Assembly (NCBI RefSeq): GCF_000427405.1
Contig: NZ_KE386491.1
Location: 4,225,812-4,289,811 of the forward strand
DNA from: Flectobacillus major DSM 103
Lineage (GTDB): Bacteria; Bacteroidota; Bacteroidia; Cytophagales; Spirosomataceae
Length of the DNA: 64,000 nucleotides
Direction of reading: 5' to 3'
The position numbers and the translations under genes are program-made. Numbering within the stretch: position 1 is the stretch's first letter; every line of letters begins with the position of its first letter. A model generated the notes under the pieces. The model saw only the letters and a program-made list of their open reading frames with translations. It was not told the DNA's origin and searched no databases. Below, piece after piece: positions 51,066 through 60,271 of this stretch.

Positions 51066-52244
51066 ATGAATGCATATATTGTTGCGGGCTATCGTACCGC
51101 TGTTGGTAAAGCTCCCAAAGGTACACTTCGCTTTACTCGCCCAGACGAATTGGGTGCAGAAGTAATCAAACATCTGTTGAAAGATGTGCCACAACTAGAC
51201 CCCGTAAGAGTCGACGATGTGATTGTCGGTAATGCCGTGCCAGAGGCCGAGCAGGGTATGCAAATAGGGCGTTATGTGGCTTTATTGTCGTTGCCCAAAG
51301 AGGTTTCAGGCTTTACTATCAACCGTTATTGTGGATCAGGAGTAGAAGCTATAGCTTTGGCATCTGCCAAAATTGCGGCAGGTATGGCCGATTGTATTAT
51401 TGCAGGCGGAGTAGAGTCGATGTCGCTAGTACCTGTAATGGGCTACAAAACAGCTCTCAATTTTGAAATAGCTCAAAAAACGCCTGATTATTATATCGGT
51501 ATGGGGCTAACGGCCGAGCAGGTGGCTAATCAATATAAAATCAGTCGTGAAGACCAAGACGCTTTTGCTTACGAATCACACAAAAAAGCAATAGCGGCTC
51601 AGCAGGCAGGTTTGTTCAACGACCAGATAGTACCTATTACAATTAAAGAAACGTATTTTGATACTAACACTGGGAAAAAGAAAACACGAGAAACCATTTT
51701 TAATAAAGATGAAGGCCCTCGTGCCGACACCAATATTGAAGCATTGGCAAGGCTAAAGCCTGTATTTGCAGCGGGTGGCTCGGTTACGGCAGGCAATTCA
51801 TCTCAAACGTCCGATGGTGCTGCATTTGTAATGGTAATGTCGGAAAGAATGGTCAAAGAACTCAACCTCGAACCAATTGCTCGGATGGTGTCTTATGCTA
51901 CTGCAGGTTGTGAACCTCGTATTATGGGTATCGGTCCTGTTTTTGCTATTCCAAAGGCTTTAGAACAAGCAGGTTTGAGTTTGAAAGATATTGACCAAAT
52001 TGAGTTGAATGAGGCTTTTGCTGCACAATCTTTGGCCGTCATCAGAACGCTCGATATTGACCCAAGCAAGCTAAATCCAAATGGTGGAGCTATTGCTTTA
52101 GGACACGCTTTAGGCTCGACAGGAGCAAGGCTTTCGGTACAGCTTTTTAGTGAAATGCGTCGTCGTAACCAAAAATATGGTATGGTAACGGCTTGTGTAG
52201 GTGGAGGGCAAGGTGTGGCTGGTATTTATGAGTTACTAAAATAA
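51066..52244 (+). CDS. Acetyl-CoA C-acyltransferase (thiolase)
   Basis: The 392-residue thiolase has the nucleophilic Cys in NRYCGSGVEAIALA (about 87-100), NEAFAAQSLA, the His in GGAIALGHALGSTGAR and the second Cys in VTACVGGGQG. It cleaves 3-ketoacyl-CoA in beta-oxidation. The gene follows the hydroxyacyl-CoA dehydrogenase by 105 bp, most likely in one unit. A CoA-dehydrogenase gene is not in the window. Confidence 0.95.
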   Translation: MNAYIVAGYRTAVGKAPKGTLRFTRPDELGAEVIKHLLKDVPQLDPVRVDDVIVGNAVPEAEQGMQIGRYVALLSLPKEVSGFTINRYCGSGVEAIALASAKIAAGMADCIIAGGVESMSLVPVMGYKTALNFEIAQKTPDYYIGMGLTAEQVANQYKISREDQDAFAYESHKKAIAAQQAGLFNDQIVPITIKETYFDTNTGKKKTRETIFNKDEGPRADTNIEALARLKPVFAAGGSVTAGNSSQTSDGAAFVMVMSERMVKELNLEPIARMVSYATAGCEPRIMGIGPVFAIPKALEQAGLSLKDIDQIELNEAFAAQSLAVIRTLDIDPSKLNPNGGAIALGHALGSTGARLSVQLFSEMRRRNQKYGMVTACVGGGQGVAGIYELLK

Positions 52245-52253
52245 ACAACACAA

Positions 52254-52296
52254 TGAGCCATCCAGCTACGCAGTATTTGCGAAATAGGATGGCTCA
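52254..52296. terminator. Terminator between thiolase and oxidoreductase genes
   Basis: TGAGCCATCC and GGATGGCTCA form a 10-bp stem between converging genes, with a long loop. Confidence 0.65.
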
Positions 52297-52299
52297 ATT

Positions 52300-53301
52300 T
52301 TATAGGCTCATGACGAGCTTTTTACCGTGGGTCTGATTATTTTCTAGCATGGTATGAGCTAGCTGTACACTTGCTAAACTCAACTGGCCTACATTATGAA
52401 TAGCAGGAATGAGTTCATTTTTTGAGGCTATTAGCTCCATAAGTTGTGCCAATTTTGTACCATAATAAAGAAGGTCTGTTCGTTTGCCAGATAAAGTGTA
52501 GGCATAATTAGAAATATGAAGAATAATCGCTCCTTTATCAAATAATTCTTCTCTCGCATGGGCTGTTGATAAAGCCGTAATATCAACGTAAGTACCATTT
52601 GTTTTTAGTATATTACTACATAGTTCCGAGATTTTGCCACCAACTAAATCAATACAAATATCGAATGTTTGATGTTTATTTTCAATGTGTTGGATAAAGT
52701 CGGGGTTTTTATAATCAATAATATTATCGGGCTGAAGTCCTAATGCCAATAAACTATCAATACTTTCCTGATTTCCTGCAATCGTAATAATATCATTGAT
52801 ACCCTGAGCAAGTAATAATTTGATGACCCATGTACCAACGCCACCAGCTCCACCACTGATAAAAATAGATTGATGAATAGAAGGATTCAATCGTTCAACG
52901 CATTGTAAAGCAGTAAGGCCCACCATCGGTACGGATGTAGCTTCTTCAAAGCTTATTGTAGCGGGTTTTATAGCAATAAGTTCTTTAGGTACACTAATGT
53001 ATTCGGTATAAGTGCCATTTGAGCCTAAGCTTCCTACGTATGCAACAACATCGTCACCGACCGAAAATTCTGTTACATTTTCCCCAATTTCTGTAATTGT
53101 GCCAGCTAGTTCTCTGCCCAAAATAGGCGATTTCAATAATTTACTTTCAGTAGAACCTTGTCGCATTTGGTAATCAATCGGATTGAAGGAGGTAGCTTTT
53201 ATACGAATAAGTACATTGTTGTTGCTATTAGTAGGCATGGCAACCTCTTCTAGTTGGAAGTTTTCGATACTGCCAAAAGCTTTTAGTGTTATTGCTTTCA
53301 T
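52300..53301 (-). CDS. Quinone-oxidoreductase-like MDR-family protein
   Basis: The 333-residue protein has the GroES-like start (VLIRIKATSFNPIDYQMRQG), the MDR nucleotide loop SGGAGGVGTWVIKL and a C-terminal reductase end. Catalytic-zinc cysteines are absent, so it is a zinc-free NADPH:quinone or enone reductase. Substrate unknown. It is 12 bp from the DUF5522 gene and probably transcribed with it. Confidence 0.9.
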   Translation of the reverse strand: MKAITLKAFGSIENFQLEEVAMPTNSNNNVLIRIKATSFNPIDYQMRQGSTESKLLKSPILGRELAGTITEIGENVTEFSVGDDVVAYVGSLGSNGTYTEYISVPKELIAIKPATISFEEATSVPMVGLTALQCVERLNPSIHQSIFISGGAGGVGTWVIKLLLAQGINDIITIAGNQESIDSLLALGLQPDNIIDYKNPDFIQHIENKHQTFDICIDLVGGKISELCSNILKTNGTYVDITALSTAHAREELFDKGAIILHISNYAYTLSGKRTDLLYYGTKLAQLMELIASKNELIPAIHNVGQLSLASVQLAHTMLENNQTHGKKLVMSL

Positions 53302-53313
53302 GATAGGTTGGGA

Positions 53314-53604
53314 TTAAAATGCTTTGGGCTTTTTGAACCCATAAGGGCAGTGTTTGCATCCATTTTTACAACAATATCCTCTTTTGAGATGATATTCTTT
53401 GGTAAAAACCATAAAACCCTGTTCGTTATAATAATAGTCGCTGGGTTCTAAGCCTCTATTAGCGTTATTTTGTTCTGTAGTTTTCAATGGAATAATAATG
53501 GTTTTATGCTTGAAATGCGTATAATTTGAACAGCATACTTGTCGAAAATGTTTAAAATATCGTATTTTTGTAACAAATGCCAACAATTTTCCCATATCGT
53601 TCAA
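53314..53604 (-). CDS. DUF5522 cysteine-rich small protein
   Basis: The C-terminal part has the DUF5522 block KRGYCCKNGCKHCPYGFKK, a likely metal-binding cysteine set. The frame gives 96 residues from 53604. Known members are only about 50-60 residues, so the true start may be the in-frame TTG at 53487, giving 57 residues. Function unknown. Confidence 0.75.
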   Translation of the reverse strand: MNDMGKLLAFVTKIRYFKHFRQVCCSNYTHFKHKTIIIPLKTTEQNNANRGLEPSDYYYNEQGFMVFTKEYHLKRGYCCKNGCKHCPYGFKKPKAF

Positions 53605-53852
53605 GCCGCTTTGCTAACGGGCTGTCTGTATGTCGTCTTTTTACGACAAGCACATTGTATGGACATTTCTGCAAAATTCACAGAATTTTAGTTTCTACCA
53701 CACTTCTTATCTATGTTATTTGGCTTTTTTCTGCCGAATAATGGTTTATACTGATTTTATAGGTTGTTTAAGATTTTGTTTTCAACACAAAATCAAAGGT
53801 CTATTGTAATTGATTCAGTAATCTGTGCTACGCACACAAAACCATCATTCCC

Positions 53853-55109
53853 ATGACATCCATCGAAAAAAATATAACCGAACTTACCCCAACAGATTTT
53901 GCTATTACCCTAGAAGACCACTACGGTGCTCATAATTACCACCCCATGCCTGTAGTACTAGAGCGAGGCCAGGGGGTCTTTGTTTGGGATGTTGAAAATC
54001 GTCCATATTTTGATTTCCTTTCTGCCTATAGTGCTGTAAATCAGGGGCATTGTCACCCAAGAATTGTTCAGGCCATGGTAGAACAAGCCCAAAAGTTAAC
54101 CTTAACATCAAGAGCATTCTATAATAATCAATTAGGTATTTGCGAAAAATTCCTTTGCGAATATTTTGGTTATGATAAGGTGTTGATGATGAACTCAGGA
54201 GCAGAAGGTGGCGAAACAGCCTTGAAACTTACTCGCAAGTGGGCGTATAAATTAAAAGGTATTCCCCAAAATCAAGCCAAAACAGTTTATGCCGCTGGGA
54301 ACTTTTGGGGTAGAACACTCGCTGCTATTTCATCGTCTACCGACCCATCAAGTTATAACGATTATGGGCCATTGTTACCTGGGTATATTATTGTCCCTTA
54401 CAACGACCTAGAGGCCTTGGCCGAAGTCCTAAAAGACCCTAACGTAGCAGGCTTTATGGTAGAGCCTATTCAGGGCGAAGCGGGCGTTGTAGTACCCGAT
54501 GAAGGTTATTTGAAAAAAGCGTACGAATTATGCCGTGCCAATAATGTATTGTTTATTGCCGATGAGGTGCAGACGGGTATTGCTCGTACAGGCAAACGCT
54601 TGGCTTGCGATCACGAAGGTTTTCAGCCCGATATTCTGATATTGGGCAAAGCTCTTTCTGGTGGAACATACCCCGTTTCGGCGGTATTATGCCGCGATGA
54701 AATTATGCTGACCATTAAGCCCGGCGAACATGGCTCTACTTATGGAGGCAACCCTCTGGCATGTGCCGTAACAATGGCGGCGTTGTCGGTAGTACGTGAT
54801 GAAAATTTGGCCGAAAATGCGACCGTAATGGGCGAACTTTTCAGAGAACGTATGCGTAAAATTATAGCCCAACGCCCCGACTTAGTTACTTTGGTTAGAG
54901 GTAAAGGATTGTTAAATGCTATCGAAATCAACGACGATGAAGAAAGCGAAACCGCTTGGAACTTATGTCTGGCATTCAAAGAAAAAGGACTATTGGCCAA
55001 GCCTACCCATGGCAACAAAATTCGCTTTGCTCCGCCATTGGTAATTACCGAGAGCCAAATGAATGAGGCTTGCTCAATTATCGAGAATGTTATCTTAAAT
55101 TGGCAATAA
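53853..55109 (+). CDS. rocD: Ornithine aminotransferase
   Basis: The 418-residue class III aminotransferase has the PLP Lys in [15 protein letters not shown] and [29 protein letters not shown], and the Arg-rich substrate features typical of RocD. It converts ornithine to glutamate semialdehyde in arginine breakdown. It stands alone, with a 14-bp hairpin behind it. Confidence 0.94.
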   Translation: MTSIEKNITELTPTDFAITLEDHYGAHNYHPMPVVLERGQGVFVWDVENRPYFDFLSAYSAVNQGHCHPRIVQAMVEQAQKLTLTSRAFYNNQLGICEKFLCEYFGYDKVLMMNSGAEGGETALKLTRKWAYKLKGIPQNQAKTVYAAGNFWGRTLAAISSSTDPSSYNDYGPLLPGYIIVPYNDLEALAEVLKDPNVAGFMVEPIQGEAGVVVPDEGYLKKAYELCRANNVLFIADEVQTGIARTGKRLACDHEGFQPDILILGKALSGGTYPVSAVLCRDEIMLTIKPGEHGSTYGGNPLACAVTMAALSVVRDENLAENATVMGELFRERMRKIIAQRPDLVTLVRGKGLLNAIEINDDEESETAWNLCLAFKEKGLLAKPTHGNKIRFAPPLVITESQMNEACSIIENVILNWQ

Positions 55110-55118
55110 AGTCATCAT

Positions 55119-55149
55119 CATGATATGCCGTTGTCAACGGCATATCATG
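55119..55149 (+). terminator. Hairpin after ornithine aminotransferase gene
   Basis: A 14-bp perfect stem (CATGATATGCCGTT and complement) with a GTC loop, but with no clear T-run. It may stabilise the 3' end instead of terminating. Confidence 0.55.
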
Positions 55150-55316
55150 TGCTATAAAAATACTTGGTGCTAAAAACACCACTAATCCCTATTGACCAAC
55201 CACTTATCCAAAAGTTCTTCATGCCTTGATTTTTCATTCGTAACATTGATTATTCAAAAAAACTCTTGTTGGCCTGTTTTAACAGAGAATGATTTATAGC
55301 AAACGAATTATCAATT

Positions 55317-56777
55317 ATGAAATCAAGCATTTACAAACTATTAATGGGAAGTATGGTTGTTTTGAGCCTTCAAGCTAATGCTCAAAACGCTGTGGAGGCT
55401 CCTAATACTAAGGCTCCTAAAATCTCTCTTCAACAAGCTGTTGATATTGCTCTTAGAAATAATATCTCTGTTAAACAATCGGAAATTCAGCTACAAAACG
55501 CCTTGTTGAATCACCAACAATCCAAAAATAATCTTTTGCCTACAGCAAGTGGTACAGTGAGTGAGTTCTTCAACTTTGGTCGAAGCCTTGACCCATTTAC
55601 CAACACTTACGTAGCCCGAAATATCAACTACAATAGCTTGAATGTCAATGCAGGCGTTACGTTGTTTAATGGCTATTTGCTAAAAAATACCATTGCACAA
55701 AACGACCTGTTGGTAAAAGCTAACCAGTTGGATATGCAGGCCATGAAAGAAAATATTTCGATGCAGGTAGTATTAGCCTATTTGAATATTCTCAATGCAG
55801 AAGACCAACTGGCAATCGGACAAAGCCAAACTGCTATTACACGCCTTCAAATCGAAAGAACTGATAAGTTAGTACGAGCAGGGTCGCTGGCTCAGTCAAA
55901 CTTGCTAGACCTAAAGGCCCAACTTGCCAACGAAGAAACAACCGTTGTAAATAGCCAAAGCACTTTGGATTTGGCCAAGCTGACACTTTTACAGTTGTTG
56001 AACGATAAAGATATTTCAAATATCAACTTGGATAGAATATCTGTACCAACTCCAACCACCACATTATACGAAGCTCCTATTGATAAAATCTACGAAATTG
56101 CAGAAGATAGCCAGCCAGTTGTAAAAGCTTCAGATTTTCGTGTAAAAAGTGCCGATAGAGGTATTGCTATTGCTAAAGCAGGCTATTTGCCTACTATATC
56201 GTTTTCTGGAACGTTTGGGGCTAACCAATCAAATGCTCAAAAAGAATATCGTGTAGATGGTACAAACGAACAAAACCTAGGAACAGTAAGCTTCAATGGT
56301 CAGGATATTCCTTTGATTGTAAAAACACCTCGCACCGTTGAAATGGGTACAGTAGGTTATTTCAAACAGCTCGAAAATACCCTCAACTATGGTTTTGGTG
56401 TAAATGCCAATATTCCAATATTTAGCCGTTTTGCCAATAAAACACGTGTTAGTCAGGCAAAATTACAAAAAACGAATGCTGAACTAGAAGCCCAAAAAAC
56501 AAGGTTGACGCTTCGTCAAAATATCGAACAGGCATATACCAATATGAATAATGCCGCCAAACGTTACGAAGCCCTAACGGTTCAGGTTACGGCTTTGGAG
56601 GAGTCTTTCCGTGCTGCCGAAAGCAAATTCAATGCAGGAGCTATCGACTTTGTGAGTTACAACCTCCAAAAAACCAACTTAGACAAAGCAAAAGCCAATC
56701 AGATTCAAGCCAAATACGACTTTATTTTTAGAACCAAGATATTAGATTATTACCAAAACAAGCCGCTCACTTTTTAA
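55317..56777 (+). CDS. TolC-family outer-membrane efflux protein
   Basis: The 486-residue protein has a signal peptide (MKSSIYKLLMGSMVVLSLQANAQ) and two repeats of the OEP coiled-coil/beta structure, with ISLQQAVDIALRNNISVKQSEIQLQ near the start and the tail KFNAGAIDFVSYNLQKTNLDKA. It would form an outer-membrane channel. It is followed by the HlyD-like gene 100 bp away. Confidence 0.92.
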   Translation: MKSSIYKLLMGSMVVLSLQANAQNAVEAPNTKAPKISLQQAVDIALRNNISVKQSEIQLQNALLNHQQSKNNLLPTASGTVSEFFNFGRSLDPFTNTYVARNINYNSLNVNAGVTLFNGYLLKNTIAQNDLLVKANQLDMQAMKENISMQVVLAYLNILNAEDQLAIGQSQTAITRLQIERTDKLVRAGSLAQSNLLDLKAQLANEETTVVNSQSTLDLAKLTLLQLLNDKDISNINLDRISVPTPTTTLYEAPIDKIYEIAEDSQPVVKASDFRVKSADRGIAIAKAGYLPTISFSGTFGANQSNAQKEYRVDGTNEQNLGTVSFNGQDIPLIVKTPRTVEMGTVGYFKQLENTLNYGFGVNANIPIFSRFANKTRVSQAKLQKTNAELEAQKTRLTLRQNIEQAYTNMNNAAKRYEALTVQVTALEESFRAAESKFNAGAIDFVSYNLQKTNLDKAKANQIQAKYDFIFRTKILDYYQNKPLTF

Positions 56778-56877
56778 CCAAACAAAACAGTGTGTAAATG
56801 ACCGAAAAACGCACTAGTACTTCAATGGTACTAGGTATGTTTCTACGTGTTTGCCCATTATTAAAACATTTAATATA

Positions 56878-58263
56878 ATGAAAAAATCTAACAAAATCTG
56901 GGTAATACTAGCTGTACTCGTTGTCGTTGTAGTGGGTGGGCTAATATTAGCAAAAAAACAAGGCTGGATAGGAAAAGAGCCTGCTACTGAAGTAGAATTA
57001 GCCAAAGCTAAAAAAGTTGATATCGTCGAACGTGTATCGGCTTCTGGAAAAGTACAGCCAGAAATAGAAGTGAAGTTATCACCTGATGTTTCGGGCGAAA
57101 TCGTAGGGCTGTATATTAGCGAAGGTGACTCTGTTGTAGCTGGACAGTTGTTATTGAAAATTCGTCCAGATAACTACGAATCGCTATTGGCTCGTGCCGA
57201 GGCTCAGGTAAACTCTGCCAAAGCATCGCTCGAACAGTCAAAAGCAATGCAATCTCAATCGGAAGCTCGTTTGCTAAAAGCAAAAGTAGATTACGACCGT
57301 AACAGAAAGCTACACGACGACAAAGTTATTTCTGATGCAGATTTTGACCAATTCAACTCACAATATGCAGTAGCCAAACAAGATTTGGAATCAGCAAAAG
57401 CTAGTGTACAAGCTGCGGCATTTAATGTAAGAAGCTCGGAGGCAGCCTTGAAAGAGGCTCGTACCAACTTAACCAAAACAACCATTTATGCTCCTCAAAG
57501 CGGTACAATCTCTAAACTTAATGTAGAACTAGGTGAAAGAGTAGTAGGTACATCTCAAATGGCTGGTACTGAGATGCTTCGTATTGCCAATTTAAACAAA
57601 ATGGAAGTTCGTGTCAATGTGAACGAAAATGATATTACCCGTGTTAGCCTTAATGATACCGTTATTATAGATGTCGATTCATATAGTGCTTCTGGTCGTA
57701 AATTTAAAGGATTAGTATACGAAATTGCAAGCTCAGCTAACGGACTTTCTTCTTCTACTGCTACATCTGTTTCTACCGATGCCGTTACTGAATTTGAAGT
57801 GAAAATTAGGGTTTTAAGAAGCTCGTATGCCGACTTAATTAAAGGCAAGCGTTCATACCCTTTAAAGCCTGGTATGACAGCATCTGTTGAAATTGTTACC
57901 GACCGTAAAAATGGCGTGTTATCTGTACCTTTAGCCTCTGTAACTACCCGTGATCCTAAAGCTGCTGAAGGAAAAGAAAATGAGAAAAAAGACGAGGAGT
58001 CGAGCAATAATAGCGAAGAACCAAAGGTTATTAAGAAAGACAAAGTAAAAGAGGTGGTATTTGTTTTAACAAAAGACAATCACGCTAAGTTAAGAGAAGT
58101 AATTACTGGTATTTCAGATTTTGAAAATATCGAAATATTGAGTGGTTTAACAGATGGAGAACAAATTATTTCGGGGCCGTACTTAACCGTTTCTAAAAAA
58201 TTAAAAGACGGAGAACTTGTTCAGAAAAAAGACCCGAATAAAGATAAAAAAGATAAAAAATAG
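56878..58263 (+). CDS. HlyD/MacA-type periplasmic adaptor
   Basis: The ATG at 56878 (MKKSNKIWVILAVLVVVVVG) is preferred over an in-frame TTG at 56851. The protein of about 461 residues has a TM anchor, a biotinyl-lipoyl hybrid (KVQPEIEVKLSPDVSGEIVGLYISEGD), a coiled-coil hairpin (about 85-180), a beta-barrel (MEVRVNVNENDITRVSL) and a Lys/Glu-rich tail. It would link TolC to an inner-membrane pump, none of which follows here. Confidence 0.9.
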   Translation: MKKSNKIWVILAVLVVVVVGGLILAKKQGWIGKEPATEVELAKAKKVDIVERVSASGKVQPEIEVKLSPDVSGEIVGLYISEGDSVVAGQLLLKIRPDNYESLLARAEAQVNSAKASLEQSKAMQSQSEARLLKAKVDYDRNRKLHDDKVISDADFDQFNSQYAVAKQDLESAKASVQAAAFNVRSSEAALKEARTNLTKTTIYAPQSGTISKLNVELGERVVGTSQMAGTEMLRIANLNKMEVRVNVNENDITRVSLNDTVIIDVDSYSASGRKFKGLVYEIASSANGLSSSTATSVSTDAVTEFEVKIRVLRSSYADLIKGKRSYPLKPGMTASVEIVTDRKNGVLSVPLASVTTRDPKAAEGKENEKKDEESSNNSEEPKVIKKDKVKEVVFVLTKDNHAKLREVITGISDFENIEILSGLTDGEQIISGPYLTVSKKLKDGELVQKKDPNKDKKDKK

Positions 58264-58623
58264 CTAAAAGGTAATAACCTTGTTGCCTTAAAGCCAAGAT
58301 AATAAAATAGATAAATTTAGTTTGGTTTAGGGTTTATGGAAAAGCCACTTCGGAATGTATGAAGTGGCTTTTTTGTGTCTGCAAATTATGAGTGAATCTA
58401 TGAGTTTTTGTGAATCTTGAATAGAGAAAATGAAACATTTCAGACTTGGGGCATAAAATGCTTTTTAGATATATTTCAAAAATGCTTAATATTGGATAGA
58501 ATGGTATAAAAATACACAGAGTTATACTAGGTATTTTATAGTGTAACTCTATGTCAATAATTATTCAGTAATTAGGGGAAGATACAAGTTGAAGTACTGA
58601 GTTCTGGGGAGACAAGTAATAGT
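58264..58623. other. Intergenic region between adaptor gene and leuA
   Basis: A 360-bp gap with the terminator at 58340-58374 and then about 240 bp of AT-rich sequence with no recognisable gene or strong structure. Confidence 0.5.
58340..58374 (+). terminator. Terminator after the adaptor gene
   Basis: AAAAGCCACTTC (58340-58351) pairs perfectly with GAAGTGGCTTTT (58361-58372), 12 bp, followed by Ts. Confidence 0.88.
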
Positions 58624-59763
58624 TTACCCTACTAATTCTTTCAAATCCTCGTCGTTTAATTGTTTACGCTCATCGGCCATCAATAAGAAACGTGTATATA
58701 ACTTGTCCAATTCAGGTTTTTCAAAATCAAAACCTAATAATTGTAAACGATGACGCAATGCCGCACGCCCCGAACGTGATGTTAATACAATAGCTGATGA
58801 AGGTACGCCTACATCTTCAGGATTCATGATTTCGTAGTTTTGAGCATGCTTCAAGAAACCGTCTTGGTGAATACCCGACGAATGAGCAAAAGCATTTGCC
58901 CCTACAATAGCCTTGTTAGCTTGTACGTTCATCCCCATCAAATTAGATACCAATTGTGAGGTTGGAAACAAATACTGAGGGTTGATATTAGAAGTATAGC
59001 CTAAGTCTTTGTGTACATTCAAAATCATGGCTACTTCCTCTAATGAAGTATTTCCGGCTCTTTCACCGATACCATTGATAGTAACCTCTACCTGACGTGC
59101 CCCCGCCTGAATACCTGCAATGGTATTGGCAGTAGCAAGGCCAAGGTCGTTGTGGTTGTGCATCGAAATAATGGCTTTGTCAATATTCGGAACGTTTTCA
59201 AATAGGTAATTGATACGCTCAAACATTTGCTGAGGCAACAAATAACCCGTAGTGTCGGGCAAGTTGACAACAGTTGCACCTGCATTGATAACAGCTTCGG
59301 TTAATTGAGCCAAAAATTGTAAATCTGCACGGCCAGCATCTTCTGCAAAAAACTCTACATCTTCAACAAAGCTTTTGGCATATTTTACCGCCCAAACACC
59401 TTGCTCGATGATTTTTTCACGAGTTGAATTAAACTTGTATTTGATATGAACATCCGACGAGCCAATGCCTGTATGAATACGTGGTTTTTTAGCATGTTTT
59501 AGAGCCGCTGCGGCTGCATCAATATCCTCTTTTTTAGCACGAGTCAAACCGCAAACGGTAGCATTCTTAACGAGTTTGGCAATTTCTTCAACTGAACGAA
59601 AATCGCCTGGTGACGAAATAGGGAAACCTGCTTCGATAATATCTACGCCAAGTAACTCTAACTGTTCGGCAACTTGCAATTTTTCTTCTGTGTTCAATTG
59701 ACAGCCAGGTACTTGCTCGCCATCACGCAAGGTTGTGTCGAATATTTGAATTTTGTGACTCAT
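58624..59763 (-). CDS. leuA: 2-Isopropylmalate synthase, short form without regulatory domain
   Basis: The 379-residue protein has the HMGL-like TIM barrel: [16 protein letters not shown] at about 5-20 with the metal Asp, [26 protein letters not shown] and [14 protein letters not shown], then the communication domain with [10 protein letters not shown]. It condenses acetyl-CoA with 2-oxoisovalerate, the first step of leucine synthesis. The usual C-terminal leucine-binding LeuA dimer domain of about 120 residues is missing. A homocitrate or citramalate synthase function cannot be fully excluded. A BCAA-rich leader peptide and terminator precede it. Confidence 0.9.
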   Translation of the reverse strand: MSHKIQIFDTTLRDGEQVPGCQLNTEEKLQVAEQLELLGVDIIEAGFPISSPGDFRSVEEIAKLVKNATVCGLTRAKKEDIDAAAAALKHAKKPRIHTGIGSSDVHIKYKFNSTREKIIEQGVWAVKYAKSFVEDVEFFAEDAGRADLQFLAQLTEAVINAGATVVNLPDTTGYLLPQQMFERINYLFENVPNIDKAIISMHNHNDLGLATANTIAGIQAGARQVEVTINGIGERAGNTSLEEVAMILNVHKDLGYTSNINPQYLFPTSQLVSNLMGMNVQANKAIVGANAFAHSSGIHQDGFLKHAQNYEIMNPEDVGVPSSAIVLTSRSGRAALRHRLQLLGFDFEKPELDKLYTRFLLMADERKQLNDEDLKELVG

Positions 59764-59827
59764 GATTTTTTTAGGGAAATTGATGATTTACGTTGTTTCT
59801 TTGGTTACAAAATCAGTTGCAATGGGT

Positions 59828-59865
59828 AAAAAAAAACCTTTTCTCAGATGCTAAGTGAGAAAAGG
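59828..59865 (-). terminator. Attenuator terminator in the leuA leader
   Basis: On the minus strand CCTTTTCTCA (59865-59856) pairs perfectly with TGAGAAAAGG (59846-59837), loop 9 nt, followed by a run of nine Ts (59836-59828). It ends 64 bp before the leuA start. Confidence 0.92.
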
Positions 59866-59887
59866 CTTTTGGAATTACGCAAAATAT

Positions 59888-59910
59888 CCTTTATCTCACA
59901 CAAGTGCGAG
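59888..59910 (-). promoter_or_regulatory. Antiterminator and protector segments of the leuA attenuator
   Basis: TGAGATAAAGG (59898-59888) matches the terminator 3' arm TGAGAAAAGG except for one extra T, so it can pair with the terminator 5' arm instead. CTCGCAC (59910-59904) can pair with GTGTGAG (59901-59895), masking that segment. The antiterminator begins at the leader stop codon. Confidence 0.82.
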
Positions 59911-59955
59911 GAGTTGAATAATCAATAAAGTGTTTTTTGTGTATTTATTTTTCAT
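59896..59955 (-). CDS. Leader peptide of leuA attenuator, 19 residues
   Basis: The ORF reads MKNKYTKNTLLIIQLLALV and then TGA. Eight of the last ten residues are Leu, Ile or Val, including five Leu codons (TTA, TTG, CTC, CTC, CTT), two Ile and one Val. It lies between a consensus promoter and a strong terminator, and its stop codon sits inside the antiterminator arm. Slow translation under leucine shortage would let transcription proceed into leuA. Confidence 0.85.
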   Translation of the reverse strand: MKNKYTKNTLLIIQLLALV

Positions 59956-59959
59956 AATT

Positions 59960-59990
59960 CAAATGTATAAAAAAATATTTATTATCCAAA
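59960..59990 (-). promoter_or_regulatory. leuA promoter (-33/-7 type)
   Basis: On the minus strand TTTG (59990-59987), a 19-bp spacer and TACATTTG (59967-59960) match the Bacteroidota consensus TTTG-N19-TAnnTTTG. Transcription should start within a few bases of the leader ATG at 59955. Confidence 0.72.
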
Positions 59991-60271
59991 AGTATGAATA
60001 GGTTTTGGATAATAAAAAAAGCCTTTGAAAGTGGATTTTTAAAGAAAAATAGTCTAATTGTATGCGGTTTTTATTAGGTGTTTTAGAATAAAATTCTGCA
60101 TAAGCTTAGATTAAAAGACTAGAAATAAGCTGATATTAAGATTTTTTTTCGATTTAGAAAAAAGGGAATCTATCGTAACTTTGCTTTGAAGTTTGTAAAG
60201 TTCCAAGCCAATGATTGCTACAAAGTAAAAGGTTGGTCAATGCTACAAAAGAACATCTTCTCTATCATCCA
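59991..60271. other. Intergenic region upstream of ABC exporter
   Basis: AT-rich gap without an ORF. TAACTTTG at 60176-60183 matches the -7 element, 89 bp before the ABC exporter start. No other structure was seen. Confidence 0.45.

Noticed and set aside
53630-53650. Short TGTCGT/ACGACA hairpin upstream of ornithine aminotransferase as a riboswitch or attenuator
   Set aside because: Only six base pairs, no leader ORF or alternative fold seen.
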